DNA of 64,000 nucleotides. It comes from Gautieria morchelliformis. Its lineage: Eukaryota; Basidiomycota; Agaricomycetes; Gomphales; Gomphaceae. Below the pieces are notes generated by a model, which was not told the DNA's origin, did no database searches, and worked only from the letters and a program-made list of their open reading frames with translations. The position numbers and the translations under genes are program-made. The stretch is from assembly GCA_015179125.1 (NCBI GenBank), contig WHVA01000081.1, positions 186,001-250,000 of the forward strand, given 5' to 3'. Shown here in pieces: positions 51,686 to 63,250 of the stretch (the stretch's first letter is position 1; the number at the start of each line of letters is the position of its first letter).

Positions 51686-54600
51686 TTAATATATTCCGAT
51701 TTGCTCGTTGAGGATCTTCACTCTAGGACTAGGAAGTCCTTTGGTGAGGATATCTGCCAACATTTGTTCGGCTGGCAAATAAACGAGCTTGGCTTGTTGA
51801 TTTTTGATTATATCTCGAAGGAAATATAATCTGATGTCGAAATGTTTGGTTCTCGTGTGTTGTTGAGTGCCATACGTGATGGCAATGGCTGATTGATTGT
51901 CTGAATAAATTTTGATGGGTCTGTTCAGTGGTTGGAATATTTCAGAAATAAAATGGCGCATCCAAAGAGCCTCTTTGCCCGCATGGGTCAGGGCGACGAA
52001 TTCGGCTTCAGTTGATGAGAGGGCTACTATCGACTGTTTCTGACAACTCCATGAAACAGTGCCTCCATCAATCTGAAATAAGTATGCCGAATACGAACAC
52101 CTATGACTCTGTGAACCCCAATCCGCATCTGAATACCCCATCAAGCCGTCTCGATTTCTTCCAAGTGTGAGCTTGTAATGCTTCGTGCCTTTCAAATATT
52201 TGAAGACATGTTTGACTGCATTCCAATGTGTGCCACCTGGATTTTCGAGGAATTGCGAAAGCAATGACACCGCAAATGCAATGTCAGGTCGAGTGGCTAC
52301 AGCTGCCCACATCAGTGATCCTATGGCTTGCCTGTATGGAAACTTCGACATGGCTTTCTTGCCTCTCTCTGTAGAAGGACACTGGTCTTTTGATAATTTA
52401 ACAGCTGGATCAAGGGGCGTAGCATAAGTCTTTGCATCTTCGAGATTGAATTTCTTGATGATCTTCTCGATGTATGCAGGTTGTGAAATTGCAATAGTTT
52501 TCTTCTGCCAGTCTCTTTCGATTTTGAGATTCAATAGCCAATGAATCTCGCCTAGATCTTTCATACTGAAGACCTGAGCAAGATCTCGTTTGACTTCGTC
52601 CAGGACTGACTGATTCTCAGCTGTGATGGTGAGATCATCCACAGCTGTTGCAATGATCACATGCCCCTTTCCGCCACATCTATAAAATACAGCCCCATCT
52701 GTGGCTGACGTAGTGAATCCTAATTTGTGGAATTCACCACTTAGACGTTTGTACCATTCCCTTCCAGATTGTTTGAGGCCATAGAGTGCTTTCTTCAAAA
52801 GTAGCACTTCGTCTTTGTCTCCAGACTCATATCCATACGGCTGCTTCATGTAAATAGGTTCAGGTAGTGTAGCATTGAGGTATGCATAGTCCACGTCCAT
52901 TTGATGGATAGGCCAGTCATTCCTAGCAGCAATGGCGCATATGATCCGTAGGGAGGATTCCGAGCAACAGGTGAGTATGTCTCATCATAGTCGACTCCAA
53001 ACTTCTGTGTGAAGCCTTGGGCGACCATTCTTGATTTAGGCATTATTGGTTTCCCTTCTGGATTACGCTTCCAAAGGTAGACCCATTTATTACCGACAAT
53101 ATTGGCTCTAGGAGGTGGTTTGGCTCATTCCCACACTCCCTTGTCGATTAGGGCCTCATACTCTTTGTCCATTGATTTCTTCCATATAGGATTATTCAGA
53201 GCTTCGTCTGCATTGCTAGGTTGAATTTGACTCAAATCCGGCGCCTTGTTATTGTTTTGACCGTCAGTTAGAAACGCACTGATGGCACACTCATAGCTAC
53301 TGATGCCATCAATCTCGGAGGATAATTCTTGGTCGAATAAAACTTCTTTATGGTCCTCAACGTCCTCATAAGCTAGCGTAGTCATATGTGCGCCAGCTTG
53401 TCTCTGGGTTTGAGATCTTGTTACGGGACCTGATGGGGCCGGCTGCACTTGTTGTTGACGGATCCTTTCGCTTCTCCTTATCGGTTCAGCTTCTCTAGGT
53501 CTGTCATCAACTCCCTGAATAGGTTGCAGCTTTTCAAGATATTCCTCTGGTGCATTTTCATCAATTTCTTCGATCTTTGCCTCTTCGCTGACTAAGCGAC
53601 CGGGCACAGGCACTGATGCTGGAATGGCCTTCTTCTCCTCTCTAGACGTAGGTAGCTTGGATTCCTCAATAGAAATGATTGGGACCTTTCCCTTCTTCAT
53701 CTCTGAATCAAACACAACATTCCGCTCGACAGAAACTTTGTGCGAGTCAGGCCAATAAATATAATGACCATGGCTCTGCGCAGAAATTCCTATCCACCGA
53801 GCTCTCTTGGCACGAGCTTCCAATTTATCTCCCTGAGTGACCTTAACATAGACTTCAGTTCCCCACGCGTGAATGTCTTTGAGATTCGGTTTCTCATGGT
53901 GGATCATCTCGTAGGGCGTTTTATCCGGTAGAGCTCTTGTGTGCGTCCTGTTCCTAAGATAATTGGCATGCCTGTATTGCATAGCCCCATAATATCTTAG
54001 GAAGGCCTGATTCTAACAGCATGGCACAAGTTCTCTCAGTGAGAGTTCGGTTCAGACGTTCGGCAACACCATTAGACTCTGGTGTGTCGTGTACCGTCAA
54101 CTGATGCTTCGTGCCTTGTTTGGCTAGATGCTGTTCGAATTCAGAGCTCGTAATACTCGCCCCCTCGATCAGAAACAAGTGCCTTGATGTGCACATTTCC
54201 TCTGTCGAAGCATTAAAGCCTCATAGAGCCTGTACTTTGAGAATGCTTCTGATTTGTTCGCCATGAGATAGATCACCGATTCTCTTGAGTAATCATCGAT
54301 AAAGGAGACATAATATGACTTCTTATCGATTGTGAGGTGCCTTGCAGGTCCCCAGACATCAGAATAAATTCTGTCACCGAATTTTGATGTTCGGTCTCTG
54401 GGTTCTCGAGGAAGAGGTTTGCGTGCAATCTTGGCCTGAATACATTGCATCACAGACAATTCTATCGCCTGTGGAGCTCAGTTCAATGCCCAATATCATG
54501 CCATGAGTTAATAGATGTTGTAGGGACTTCTGTGAGATGTGCCCCATTTTTTGATGAATTTCCATGGCAGACAAACACATATGGGCTTGAGCACTTGGTG

Positions 54601-55827
54601 ACTGGAGGCATCATCGCACCGACCGATCGAGACGAGGGTAGCAGCAATTTTTGGTGCATAAAATGTATCTTGCAACGTGACTTCTACTGTTTTATCTCCA
54701 ACCTTGTTGGATAATACAAGCAGTCCTGAACCGAAGGCATCAAAAGTGCCTTTGTTGGCTGCTCGGATAGTCCTCGGCTGTGAGAATTGACAGTAGTTCC
54801 TCAATAAATTTTTGTGAGGAGTCATATGCGATGTCGCTCCGGTGTCGAGTATAACTATAACTCCTGAGGATGTGCTCAGATTGAAATTAGAGCACTCGTC
54901 AAAATTGGTGAAGGCAAGAGGCCCATCACCACTTTCCTCAGAAGAGGACTCTTCTTCGGCAACATTCGCTTTTGCTTTACCCTTCTTCTTCTTCTTGCCT
55001 TTGGCTTTTTTCTTCTGACGTGGTCCTTGACCTTCTTTACCACCTCCTTTAGCCCAGCAATTTTCGATGGAATGTCCAGGCTTTTTGCAGTTGGTGCATA
55101 TATGCGCCTTCTGCGCCTTCTGGTCCTTCTTAGTAGATGAACCAATAAACACCTGCTCTTCTTGCGGGAGTGTTTTCTTCCTGTCATACTGAGCCTTTAG
55201 TACCCTAATAATATTATCAGGGACCAGTGGCATCCCGCATTCTTCAAGCGAAGTGGTAAGGGCGTTCATGACTGCCTCATAGGATGGTGGAAGTGACGCA
55301 AGGATGATGTCCATGAATTTTCTTCGGAAACTCTGGCTCCCATCTCATTAAGACGAGCATATAGGTCTTGGGCCTTGTCCAAATGATCTCTCAAATCTCC
55401 ATCCTCAGGACATCTCATACTGTGGAGTTGTCTCTGCAGGCTGGTGAGGACCATCTTGGGCTTTTTGGTCATTTCATTGACCAGTGCATCCCAAGTCTCT
55501 TTTGCTGTCTTCTGCTTCTGTAGCATCAGAGCTAATGACTCTGACACTGAGACGATGATTTGGGTCTTGGCTTGTCCTTCTCTAGCAAGGGTATCTTTCC
55601 AGCTTCTCCTCAGCCTTATCCATCTGAGTTTCCTCAGCTTCTGTAAGAATATGCTGGGGGCATAACTGGAGGATCAGGAGGTCGAGTGACTCTCCCTTCT
55701 ACATGCTTGAGTAGATTTTTGGACTCGAAATAGCTGATGAGAGTGGCTCGCCACAATGGCCAATTACTTCCATCAGTAGCAAGCTTCTCAACATCCAATA
55801 GCTTCTCAGAAGTGTCTCCGGGGCCAT
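51686..55827 (-). pseudogene. Copia C gag-pol, frameshifted
   Basis: Starts at ATG 55827. The RT-RNase H part from 52900 to 51686 is one open frame of 404 codons (MDVDYAYLNATLPEPIYMKQ, VDDLTITAENQSV, YSDADWGSQSHRCSY, SSTEAEFVALTHAGK). Upstream parts are split by small indels and stops near 53040, 53125, 53960, 54180, 54460, 54560 and 55300. All copia domains are recognisable in order: UBN2 gag, knuckle CTNCKKPGHSIENC, protease VILDTGATSHMTP, GAG-pre-integrase, integrase, RT, RNase H. A stop (GVWE-stop) near 53125 replaces an Arg codon present in copia A. Confidence 0.88.
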
Positions 55828-55832
55828 AACCC

Positions 55833-56327
55833 TATAGAGGACAGGAATTATAGGCAGTAGGTATGGACTTGTTGCTCAAAAGAATAGACTAGAAAACAAT
55901 TCACTCTCTCAGTGAATTTAGTTGTCACTATAAATATATTATACACTACCTAGAAAACAATTCACTACAGAGGATTTCTAGGTTAATAAATCGAAAGAAT
56001 GCTAGACTAATTTACTTGCCTCTCTCAGTGAATTTAGTTGTCACTGAGAGAGGGGAAAATGTTTCACTGCGCATGTACTACTACCCCGCCCTTTAGCGCC
56101 CAAGAGCTCGCGTGTCGAAGTCATTTAGACTCCGCTGGGTGCAGCCGCTTGTGAAAATAGAAATAACAAGATGAAATGGAGAGACAGGGAGTGAGTCGAA
56201 AATTTCGAAAATAACCAGAGAAATGGATGCATGATACAAGAACAATATGAGAAGAAATTGAGAAACCACACAACAAATTGGATATATTATGCTTGATTTT
56301 GGTGCAGGAGCATAAATGCACCCAACA
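55833..56327 (-). repeat. Copia C 5' LTR
   Basis: 495 bp. Begins TGTTGGGTGC at 56327. Includes the CTCTCTCAGTGA/TCACTGAGAGAG stem near 56020-56055. Confidence 0.88.
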
Positions 56328-56937
56328 GCTATGTTCACGTGAGACAGCAAAGTCACACATACCCACAACATGGCTATGTAATGTCAATGTCAAACACCTG
56401 CCAGGACAATTAGGGTCAGTACAAAGGGGAGGGAATGTGAAATGTATGTATGATCTATGTTCAGGGTTGAAGATAATCACTGCTGGAATTGCCATAGCTG
56501 ATTGTTTTGGAACCCTTCGAGACTTTGGTGTCAGATCTAACACTTTGGTCTCTCAGAATGGTCATATATGAAACTGCAAGAATATTAAACACTACTGGCG
56601 TAATGAATAAAAACTATTAGTCTGTAGGTTTGAGGATGACTATTGGGGTCCAAGTATTCCAAAAAGATAGGAATGGCTCCACAGGAGAGTTTGTAAGTGG
56701 ACTGACCCAATTAACATCAAATGTACTGTAATAAATGAGCGACTAGGGTTTAAGAAGTGACTTGTGAAAGTCATTGAACAGGAAAGTCACTGATCAGTTC
56801 GTCTTGGTATTGTAGAGCTAATTGACAAGGAAATCAATTGTCAGACTCACTCTGCAGCATTTCACCTAAAGTATTAGTCTGGTGGCTAAGTAGAAAAGCA
56901 ACTACTCAACTGAGAATTAATACACTATGTAAGTGTA
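56328..56937. other. AT-rich region without recognised gene
   Basis: No ORF of note. It flanks copia C and the foldback element. Confidence 0.35.
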
Positions 56938-57410
56938 ACACTGGAGGCATGGCAAAATTTCCTGATTGTGGAAATCTACTGGAATCTTGAGTATATTCCA
57001 CATTTCTTCGACATTTCCCATCTTATAAAATTGAATGAACATTTCAAGTTTTCTCAGAGTTTTTGACTTCAGGAAATCCTTCAAAAATAGTAAAATTATC
57101 ACATCAAAATCTTCTAGAAACTCTCAGGAAACATTGAATTCTATGACACTAAATATTTAATCAAGTTTCCTCAGTTTGGAAATTCTATGAAAATGTTGGT
57201 TTCCTCATTATTTGCCAGGAAAGTTTGTAGAAACCAGTGTTTTAGGTGATAATTTTACAATTTTTGAAGGATTTCCTGAAGTCAAAAAACTCTGACAAAA
57301 ATTAAATTTTCATCCAATTTCCTGAGCTGGAAATTTTGAAGAAATGTGGAATATCCTCATAAATCCTAGTTGATTTTCAAAGTCAGGACATTTTTCCATG
57401 TCTCCAGTGT
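56938..57410. mobile_element. 473-bp foldback element with long inverted repeats
   Basis: Left arm starts ACACTGGAGGCATGG at 56938; right arm, reverse complement, ACACTGGAGACATGG at 57410. Inverted homology continues about 170 bp into each arm through ATATTCCACATTTCTTC and TTTTTGACTTCAGGAAATCC to AAAATTATCAC, leaving a spacer of about 130 bp. No ORF. The flanks do not give a clear target duplication. Confidence 0.78.
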
Positions 57411-57562
57411 AATAACCCTAGCTGGGGTTAGCAGCTTAGTAAGCTGTGCAAGCTTGGCAAGTCACATGAGGTACGTGGATAGAAGATGATGATGTATTAG
57501 CTGATGAAAGGTCAGTAAGGCCTCCTCTTATATTGTATCTACTATCTATTAATAGACTACGA

Positions 57563-57885
57563 TGAGTCACAAAGAAATAGGGTAGTGAGTCAGTGCATGT
57601 GTTGGCCAATCGCAGTTCACGATTAGGGAGTGAATCATGCACTGAGTCACACAGAAATGGGGTAGTGAATCAGAGTGAAAAAGGGTAATGAGTCAGAACT
57701 CATGTCAACCAATTGCAGCGTATGATCAGGGAGTGAGTCAGGCATGAGTCATGTCTAAGAATAAGATACACCCTTATTCTTAAAGAGGATTAGCTTAACA
57801 CAGCCTTTCATTTGGTAAGAGGACCCTCAACCAATGATACACCAGATCTGAGCATGAGTCACAGGCCAAGTCAGGCTCTGAGTCA
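57563..57885 (+). promoter_or_regulatory. Cluster of eight TGAGTCA motifs
   Basis: Perfect TGAGTCA at 57563, 57586, 57643, 57689, 57734, 57745, 57855 and 57879, with TGAATCA variants near 57631 and 57666. TGAGTCA is the Gcn4/AP-1-type bZIP site. Part of the cluster comes from a degenerate tandem duplication (agaaatagggtagtgagtcag / agaaatggggtagtgaatcag). Whether it controls anything is unknown. Confidence 0.5.
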
Positions 57886-58301
57886 TGACCCTAATTCCAC
57901 TTAGGAGTGGAGTCATGGGACAGCGCAGCCTAGCATAGCCTTGTTGCTATGGTAGCTTTGGCTGTGCTGGGTTTGTGTTGCACAAAGAATGCTGCAGAGG
58001 CTTGGGAATAAATTACTATTTCCAGAGTGCTGAGTCTGAACTGGTAGGTTGGCCAGAGTTTGTGGGCGCCTAAGTGTCCTCTGACTTGCGCATGTCAGAG
58101 TTTGAATAAGCAGAGTTGTGGATACATGTGGATTCATAACTCTGCTGCAACAGAATAGAAGGGTTTTGAGCCAAAGACTTCGTTAAAAATGGCCAAAAAT
58201 GGTAGGAAATTAGAGGAAGTTTAAATAGTTCATTCCCCACAATGGCAATACCTGTATGCTATATTTTAAGGTCACTATATTGAAAATACATTGAAAATAT
58301 C
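57886..58301. other. Region without recognised gene
   Basis: Nothing supported. Confidence 0.3.
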
Positions 58302-58697
58302 CTATGGGCAGAAAGCTTTGTCTGGCAAAGCGGGACCCACACACTGGTTGAGAGTCTTTTTTACTTTGCCTTCTTTGAAAGGCCACATCAGTGCTTGCCT
58401 GTGATTATTAGTCTCCAACTTCTTCTTGAGACCATCCAGCTCGTCATGGCAACGATAAAGGCTGTCAGCAGCCATTATCAGTTTACTCAAAGCTGGTAAA
58501 TGAGAGGATGCTCTGGATTCCTCATCACCTGGACAAGGACAGATATATTGGGGTCCCTGTCCTTCACTAGCTCTACCACATCGCCCAGCACTTTCTGTAG
58601 TTTCCACAATTGATCTATAATCTTCTTTTATCTCTAGATGCATTATTGATGCCATTTCCATAGCTGTAACACATGGTGATAATGGCTCCAGTGACAT
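58302..58697 (-). pseudogene. Fragment resembling a STAND-protein N-terminal helical domain
   Basis: A 131-codon minus ORF with SKLIMAADSLYRCHDELDGL, then KKKLETNNHRQALMWPFKEG and KVKKTLNQ. The WPFKEGKVKKTL box after a charged helix resembles the end of helical N-terminal domains on fungal STAND/ankyrin proteins. The first 70 residues are less typical. It is probably a fragment, as no NACHT follows on this strand. Confidence 0.35.
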
Positions 58698-58743
58698 GGG
58701 ACACAGTTTATATCAAGATATCTGGTGAATGCCTCATGTAATG

Positions 58744-59103
58744 TCAGTACTGGGGGGATGTACTCGCCTCGCGGACATATTTCTCTGCCTCTGAGACTTT
58801 CCAGCCGTTGGGCGATTTTTTGGCAGCCCAACAGATCTTCTCATAGGCTGTATCTCCCAGCCCGAAAACAGCATATTCCATGCCCTCCAACAGATCCAAG
58901 GGCAGATCCGATCGAAGCAGTAAATTCCACATGGGCGTCATTGACCGTGGCTCAATGTGAGGTGGAAGGGAATGAAACCATGATCCACAGCTGATGTAAG
59001 TCTGTAGGGAAAATAGGCTAGCGTCGTCGGTGACGGGCGATGTTGGCCAAAGATACAGGCATATCACATGACGTGTATTTTTGCTACAATAGATATTAGC
59101 CAA
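58744..59103 (-). pseudogene. Fragment of a flavodoxin domain, diflavin reductase type
   Basis: A minus ORF whose central part reads EPRSMTPMWNLLLRSDLPLD, LLEGMEYAVFGLGDTAYEKI, then CWAAKKSPNGWKV. This matches the FMN-binding flavodoxin domain of NADPH-dependent diflavin oxidoreductases (Tah18/NDOR1 type; the FGLGD and TAYEKICWAAK boxes). The FMN P-loop region upstream and the FAD/NADPH domains downstream are absent, so this is an isolated piece of about 50 codons, presumably captured or left over from a duplication. The preceding acceptor-like TACATCAG suggests it came with intron sequence. Confidence 0.6.
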
Positions 59104-59356
59104 CTGAATTGAAAATATTAGGCTAATGTATATTGGTTAGAACTGCCACTGTTGAAACTGTTCAAGGGTACAAGCCTGGTGTAGATGCTGGACGTGTCAT
59201 TTGCCAGTAGCAATCATATCCTTTTTTGTGACTGAAGATCTTGTATTTAGGTGCTCGCCAGGCCACAGCTTCCTGGCTTTGCTTTGGCCTGGAAAAACCT
59301 GAGCCGGGCCATAGAGAGGTTTGGCCTGGCTTGGCCCGGCCTATTGGTGGCTTGGC
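59104..59356. other. Region with ggcctgg-type repeats
   Basis: 59260-59350 contains iterated ggcctgg/ggcccgg words like the sub-terminal arrays of the hAT element at 43454-44562, perhaps one end of another copy. No matching terminus found. Confidence 0.35.
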
Positions 59357-60239
59357 TGTAAAGATGTTGATCTTAGAGCCTTGTGTCACAAGAGCACAAC
59401 AGAACTTGACCCATGTGTGGTATTCTGAATGCTTGTTACGTATCAAGATTTCCGCTAAGTCGGAACTGGAAAGGACGGCGGCTTCAACTTATAGGTTGCG
59501 CCCCCAATGAACTATCGTCCTAAGTATTTCAGAACTGAGTTGGAATTCGGAAAGTACTGAACCAAAGGTTTGGTCGGAACTTGAGTCGGAACTGAGGCGG
59601 AAGGCGGAAGACGGAAAGCGGAGAGACTGAGATCTTGCTAGACTCGCTGTGCTAAGAACAGGAGATGGAGCGAAGGAAATCAAGTATCGAAGGCGATTAT
59701 CTGATTGCAGAATAACAGACATACATGAGGGGGTTTCATACAAAGAGCTGAGACAACAGGTAATGATATGGTACTAAGCAAATTCCGGGGAAGCGGAAGT
59801 CGAGTAGACAATGCGTGGGAACTAACTATTGGGAACAATGGGACTACAAGGGGGGTTCAGGGTAAGGTAGAACAATGGCAAAGAACAAGGGGTCGGGAAA
59901 ACATATCTGACAATGAATTACAAGGATGACCGGATATGTGGTTTTGATGAACGATGAAACGGGTCCGGTGGGTCCGAGTAATAGAGTCGAAAGAACAAGG
60001 GAATAGAACAATGGGCGGAATGTCGGAAATATCGGAGGGGCGGAAAGTGTTGCGGAACTGAAGATCGGAAGTTGGAAATGAATGGTCGTAACAATGCTAC
60101 GTAGTGACAGTGTAAGGTAAGATGCGATGGGGACCGCTGGCTGGTTCCCACGCATGAACTATACAGTGGGTCCCTAAGGGGCCCAGTGGGATTATGTAAT
60201 AACTACTGTACATAGATAGGTTATTTACACCCTCCCCCT
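59357..60239 (-). repeat. Gypsy G6 3' LTR, split by nested solo LTR
   Basis: Minus LTR beginning TGTAAATAACC-like at 60239 and ending TTTACA at 59357. Its parts 60099-60239 and 59357-59433 total 218 bp, the family length. A 660-bp insertion plus duplicated 5 bp separates them. Confidence 0.82.
59434..60093. repeat. 660-bp solo LTR nested in gypsy G6 LTR, with target duplication
   Basis: Starts TGTTACGTATCAAG and ends GGTCGTAACA, flanked by atgct at 59429-59433 and 60094-60098. Removing it restores the LTR reading ctgaatgctacgtagtgac. Composition is rich in ttccg/cggaa words. A classic solo LTR. Confidence 0.88.
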
Positions 60240-60261
60240 CTATAGACAACTATAGATATCT

Positions 60262-62209
60262 TCAAGAGTTATAGAGGTCCTCCATGATGGAGTACTCTAG
60301 TGATTCCGATATGATGATGTCAGCATCATAAGGGGCCTGCGGAGCATGTGACTCCGCTGGGGGAACCCCCACGTCTGCAGGGGTGGTTGGGTGCGGTGGC
60401 TCTACCTCACCACTGGCAGGGGCTTCCACTTGGTCATCGAGGATGGTGTCCTCATGGAGTATGGCGTCGATGGCCGGGTCATCAGCCTGTGGGGGAGGCC
60501 GGATGCTCACAAGCTCTTGGTCAAGCTGAGTGTGAGTGAGTGGTAGTGGCACCGTGGCCCTCACATGGCTGGTCTCAACGATATCTTGTTGACCCTCCCT
60601 TGCGTCGGCACTCAATGCTGCGCCAGTGAGACTGCGTTGAACATAATGTTCAATGTGAGCCACACACTCGCGAGTGACGCCGGCGTAGCAGGCCAGCCAT
60701 CGCGTGATCTCGGCGAGTGGGATGTCTGAGCCAGCCTGGCCTCTCATGGGATATGGACCCGTGATGGACAGCCGCAGGCTGGTGCTCTGCGGCGTCAGGC
60801 ATTCCCTGGCATCAACGAAGCTCAACCATTGGTCGGTCGAGCCAAACAAGTCGAAGAGCCTCGACTTGAGAGGTGATGCAAGCCCCTTGACTTGGGGCGT
60901 GAGGGCCTTCAACCACATCCAGACATCCATGTCTGGGAGGTTGAGGGTTCCATCCGCGTTGTCACGGATGGTGGAAGGAATTCCTTCGGGATGTAACCTT
61001 CAGGATAGCCGCGATGTCGAGTGGGGTACTGCTCACTATCACGAAACAATCCCATTTGGGATTGCAAGTGCATTGCTTGTGCTTGATGTGCTTGAAAACG
61101 CCGATCATTTCGTGTGTGTGCAGGTACTGCAGCGTGTCCTTTGCGTGGAGTTGGAGCTCGATGAAGTGTGTGTCGTCGAGTGGGCAGATGTCGTACCATT
61201 GCATACGCCACTGCGGTGCCTTTCCTACTGGGCATGGTAGGAGACCCGTCTTGGAGATCGGCAGGTCTCCGAGTGGTATTATCACCCCTTCCCCCAGGTA
61301 GGGAGGGTGAACTGTCCCCAGGTCCACCTGAGGCCCGATGTACTGGGCCTCGACCAACGCTACCTGCCATTGTAGGGCAGGGTCGTTGATGGTGTGCAAC
61401 GGTGACACCACCAGGTATGTGCTGATCGCACTTTCCCCCGCAATGGCTAGGCCATTGTACATGTTGGGGGTGCCACGCAATTTCTTGCACTTCTTTTTAG
61501 GCTGCTCAGCCATATGCTGAGCCCTGTCCGCATCGTACATCTTCCAGATGGAGGAGTCGGAATCCCATCCAGCCAGGATGTCATATGCCATGTCAGACGG
61601 CATGCTCCTCCCCTCCGTTGATGTTGGGGTGGGAGCTGATATTCGGGAAGCCAGTCCCAAGGCTGCGCATGCTGGCAAGGGTGCTGTTGCATGAGGTGAT
61701 GAAGGGCCGGCCACTGGGCCTGTGGCCAGGTAATGGTGTGGCCTTTTTGAGGCTGCATGTGTGAGCTGGAGCGCCTTCAGCTGCTCCTCAAGCTCTTTTA
61801 CTTTGGCACGCTCAATTTCGAGCACATCATCACGGTCTTCGACTGCGCATTCCAAGTCCTTGACCTCTTTTTTGAGGTCATGGATGTCCCACAAGGGTTC
61901 CACTCACACGTCACACGCTATGCCCCTTGGGAGCCATCCCCAGGCCACATCGACAGTGTTGCTGATGTCCTCATCCTTCAGCTTTACCTTGCGGGTGCCC
62001 GTTGCGGCCCGTAAGTGCGTGGCGTAAGGCGCGCAGGTGTCGCAGTCGTCCGGGTGGACGATTGCCAGTGCGTCTTCCCATCCTATGATCATCCAGTGTT
62101 CCTGATCCACTGGAGCTTGTATGATGTCAGTGGCCCCTTGTCTCAGGGCCTTTGAGCGTGGTTCGGACGTTGACAGATCAATGTCCATTCCATCCTTGGA
62201 TGGCATCAT
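60262..62209 (-). pseudogene. Third ORF of gypsy G6
   Basis: Third copy of the post-pol ORF. The ATGATG at 62209 (MMPSKDGMDIDLSTSEP) opens it. Matching blocks: EHWMIIGWEDALAIVHPDDC, DVAWGWLPRGIA, a coiled coil (LKKEVKDLECAVEDRDDVLE; VKELEEQLKALQL), WKMYDADRAQHMAEQPKKKC, VEAQYIGPQV, FKHIKHKQCTCNPKWDCFVI, MDVWMWLKALTPQVKGLASP and the end EYSIMEDLYNS. Frameshifts and one nonsense change occur near 61904, 60962 and 60930. Upstream of 62240 the element is replaced by copia gag. Confidence 0.7.
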
Positions 62210-62239
62210 CTTTGTTAGCAGATGATGGTGGTGGTTTCT

Positions 62240-63102
62240 CCGGCAAGTCCCCCACCTGGTGCATAACATCTTGTGGCTGAGTCATTTGGCCTTCCGCAGT
62301 TATTACATAAAAAACCTGTTCCTGCGTTATTCTGTATCTGTGGGCATCGGTTCTGATTCTGGTGAGTGAATTCCGGGTTGCTAGGTGATTTGTTGGAGAC
62401 TTGTTTGTCTCGGTGTCGTAGATTGGGCAATGAAGGCTGTGGCTGCCTGTGTTGACATTTCGATGGCCCCCAGATCCGCCTCATGTGCTTCTACTCTCAC
62501 TTCGATGTCGTCTGGATCCATGGCGATCATTTGTATTGTCTGGGTGATGGGTCTCCATGATTCTGGAACACTACCAAAGAATGGTAGCGGCATGAGTAGA
62601 AGCAGCTATAATTTCTCCCATTTTAGCCAACTGATTTCTATATTCCTTCATCGTGGTGAGGTATGCCAAGACCAATTGTCCCTCGGTCATGTGATAGGTT
62701 TTGTACCTTGTTCTGACTAGGTTCCTTTGATTCGAATTTCCTTGTGAGTATTTTCCATGCCTCCTCGCATTGCTCCATGGAGTCGATTGCTGTTTGAAGC
62801 TCCAGCGATATGCATAGGAGTATCTGTCTGTAGGTGACATTGTTCCTGTCGTCCCATTTGTCCTGGAGCTGTTGTGGGGTGGAGCCACCAGTTCCAGTGG
62901 TGACTAGAGTCTGTTGGTTAGCTGCAGTCAGGTAGGGATCCATACCGGCAATAATTTTATGCAATCCTCTGTGTCTAGCCACTGCTAACAGTTCCATCTT
63001 CCAGGACATCCAATTATCTTTTCCAAGCTTGGGTTTGATATCACGGAACTTGTGGATCTCATGTTTTGGCATAATATGTGCCAGGGCCATTGCTTGAGCC
63101 AT
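62240..63102 (-). pseudogene. Copia D gag, truncated and frameshifted
   Basis: The ATG at 63102 (MAQAMALAHIMPKHEIHKF) starts it. UBN2-type gag: KPKLGKDNWMSWKMELLAVA, LCISLELQTAIDSMEQCEEA and WKILTRKFESK, with later parts in shifted frames (VLAYLTTMKEYRNQLAKMGE; FFGSVPESWRPITQTIQMIA). A variant knuckle CNNCGRPNDSATRC ends the piece. Protease and beyond are missing: at about 62237 the sequence switches to gypsy G6 upstream DNA (aaccaccaccatcatct). Confidence 0.72.
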
Positions 63103-63250
63103 GGTAAGTCAATGAGACTTTTAATCTGTGAAGAATAAAAGTTTCTAAAGACTACTTGTTGAATAGGGATATGATTCAAACCTTTAAATGAAGTCGAATC
63201 GAGTACGAGTTTGATGTGAAAGAGAATAGTTTGCGCAATGTATATGTGCA

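Larger units (their letters stand above)
51175..56327 (-). mobile_element. Ty1/copia element C, full length, decayed sister of copia A
   Basis: Minus-strand element with 5' LTR 55833-56327 and 3' LTR 51175-51672. The two LTRs differ at many sites (for example cccgaca versus cccaaca ends, tgtagagg versus tatagagg), so it is older than copia A. The polypurine tract complement cgccccctc sits at 51673-51681. Flanks (agttg and gctat) are not a duplication. Confidence 0.9.
59357..62240 (-). mobile_element. Gypsy element G6, G1 family, 3' end only
   Basis: Third ORF, polypurine tract and 3' LTR. Pol is absent. The 5' border is a junction with a copia gag near 62237. Confidence 0.75.
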
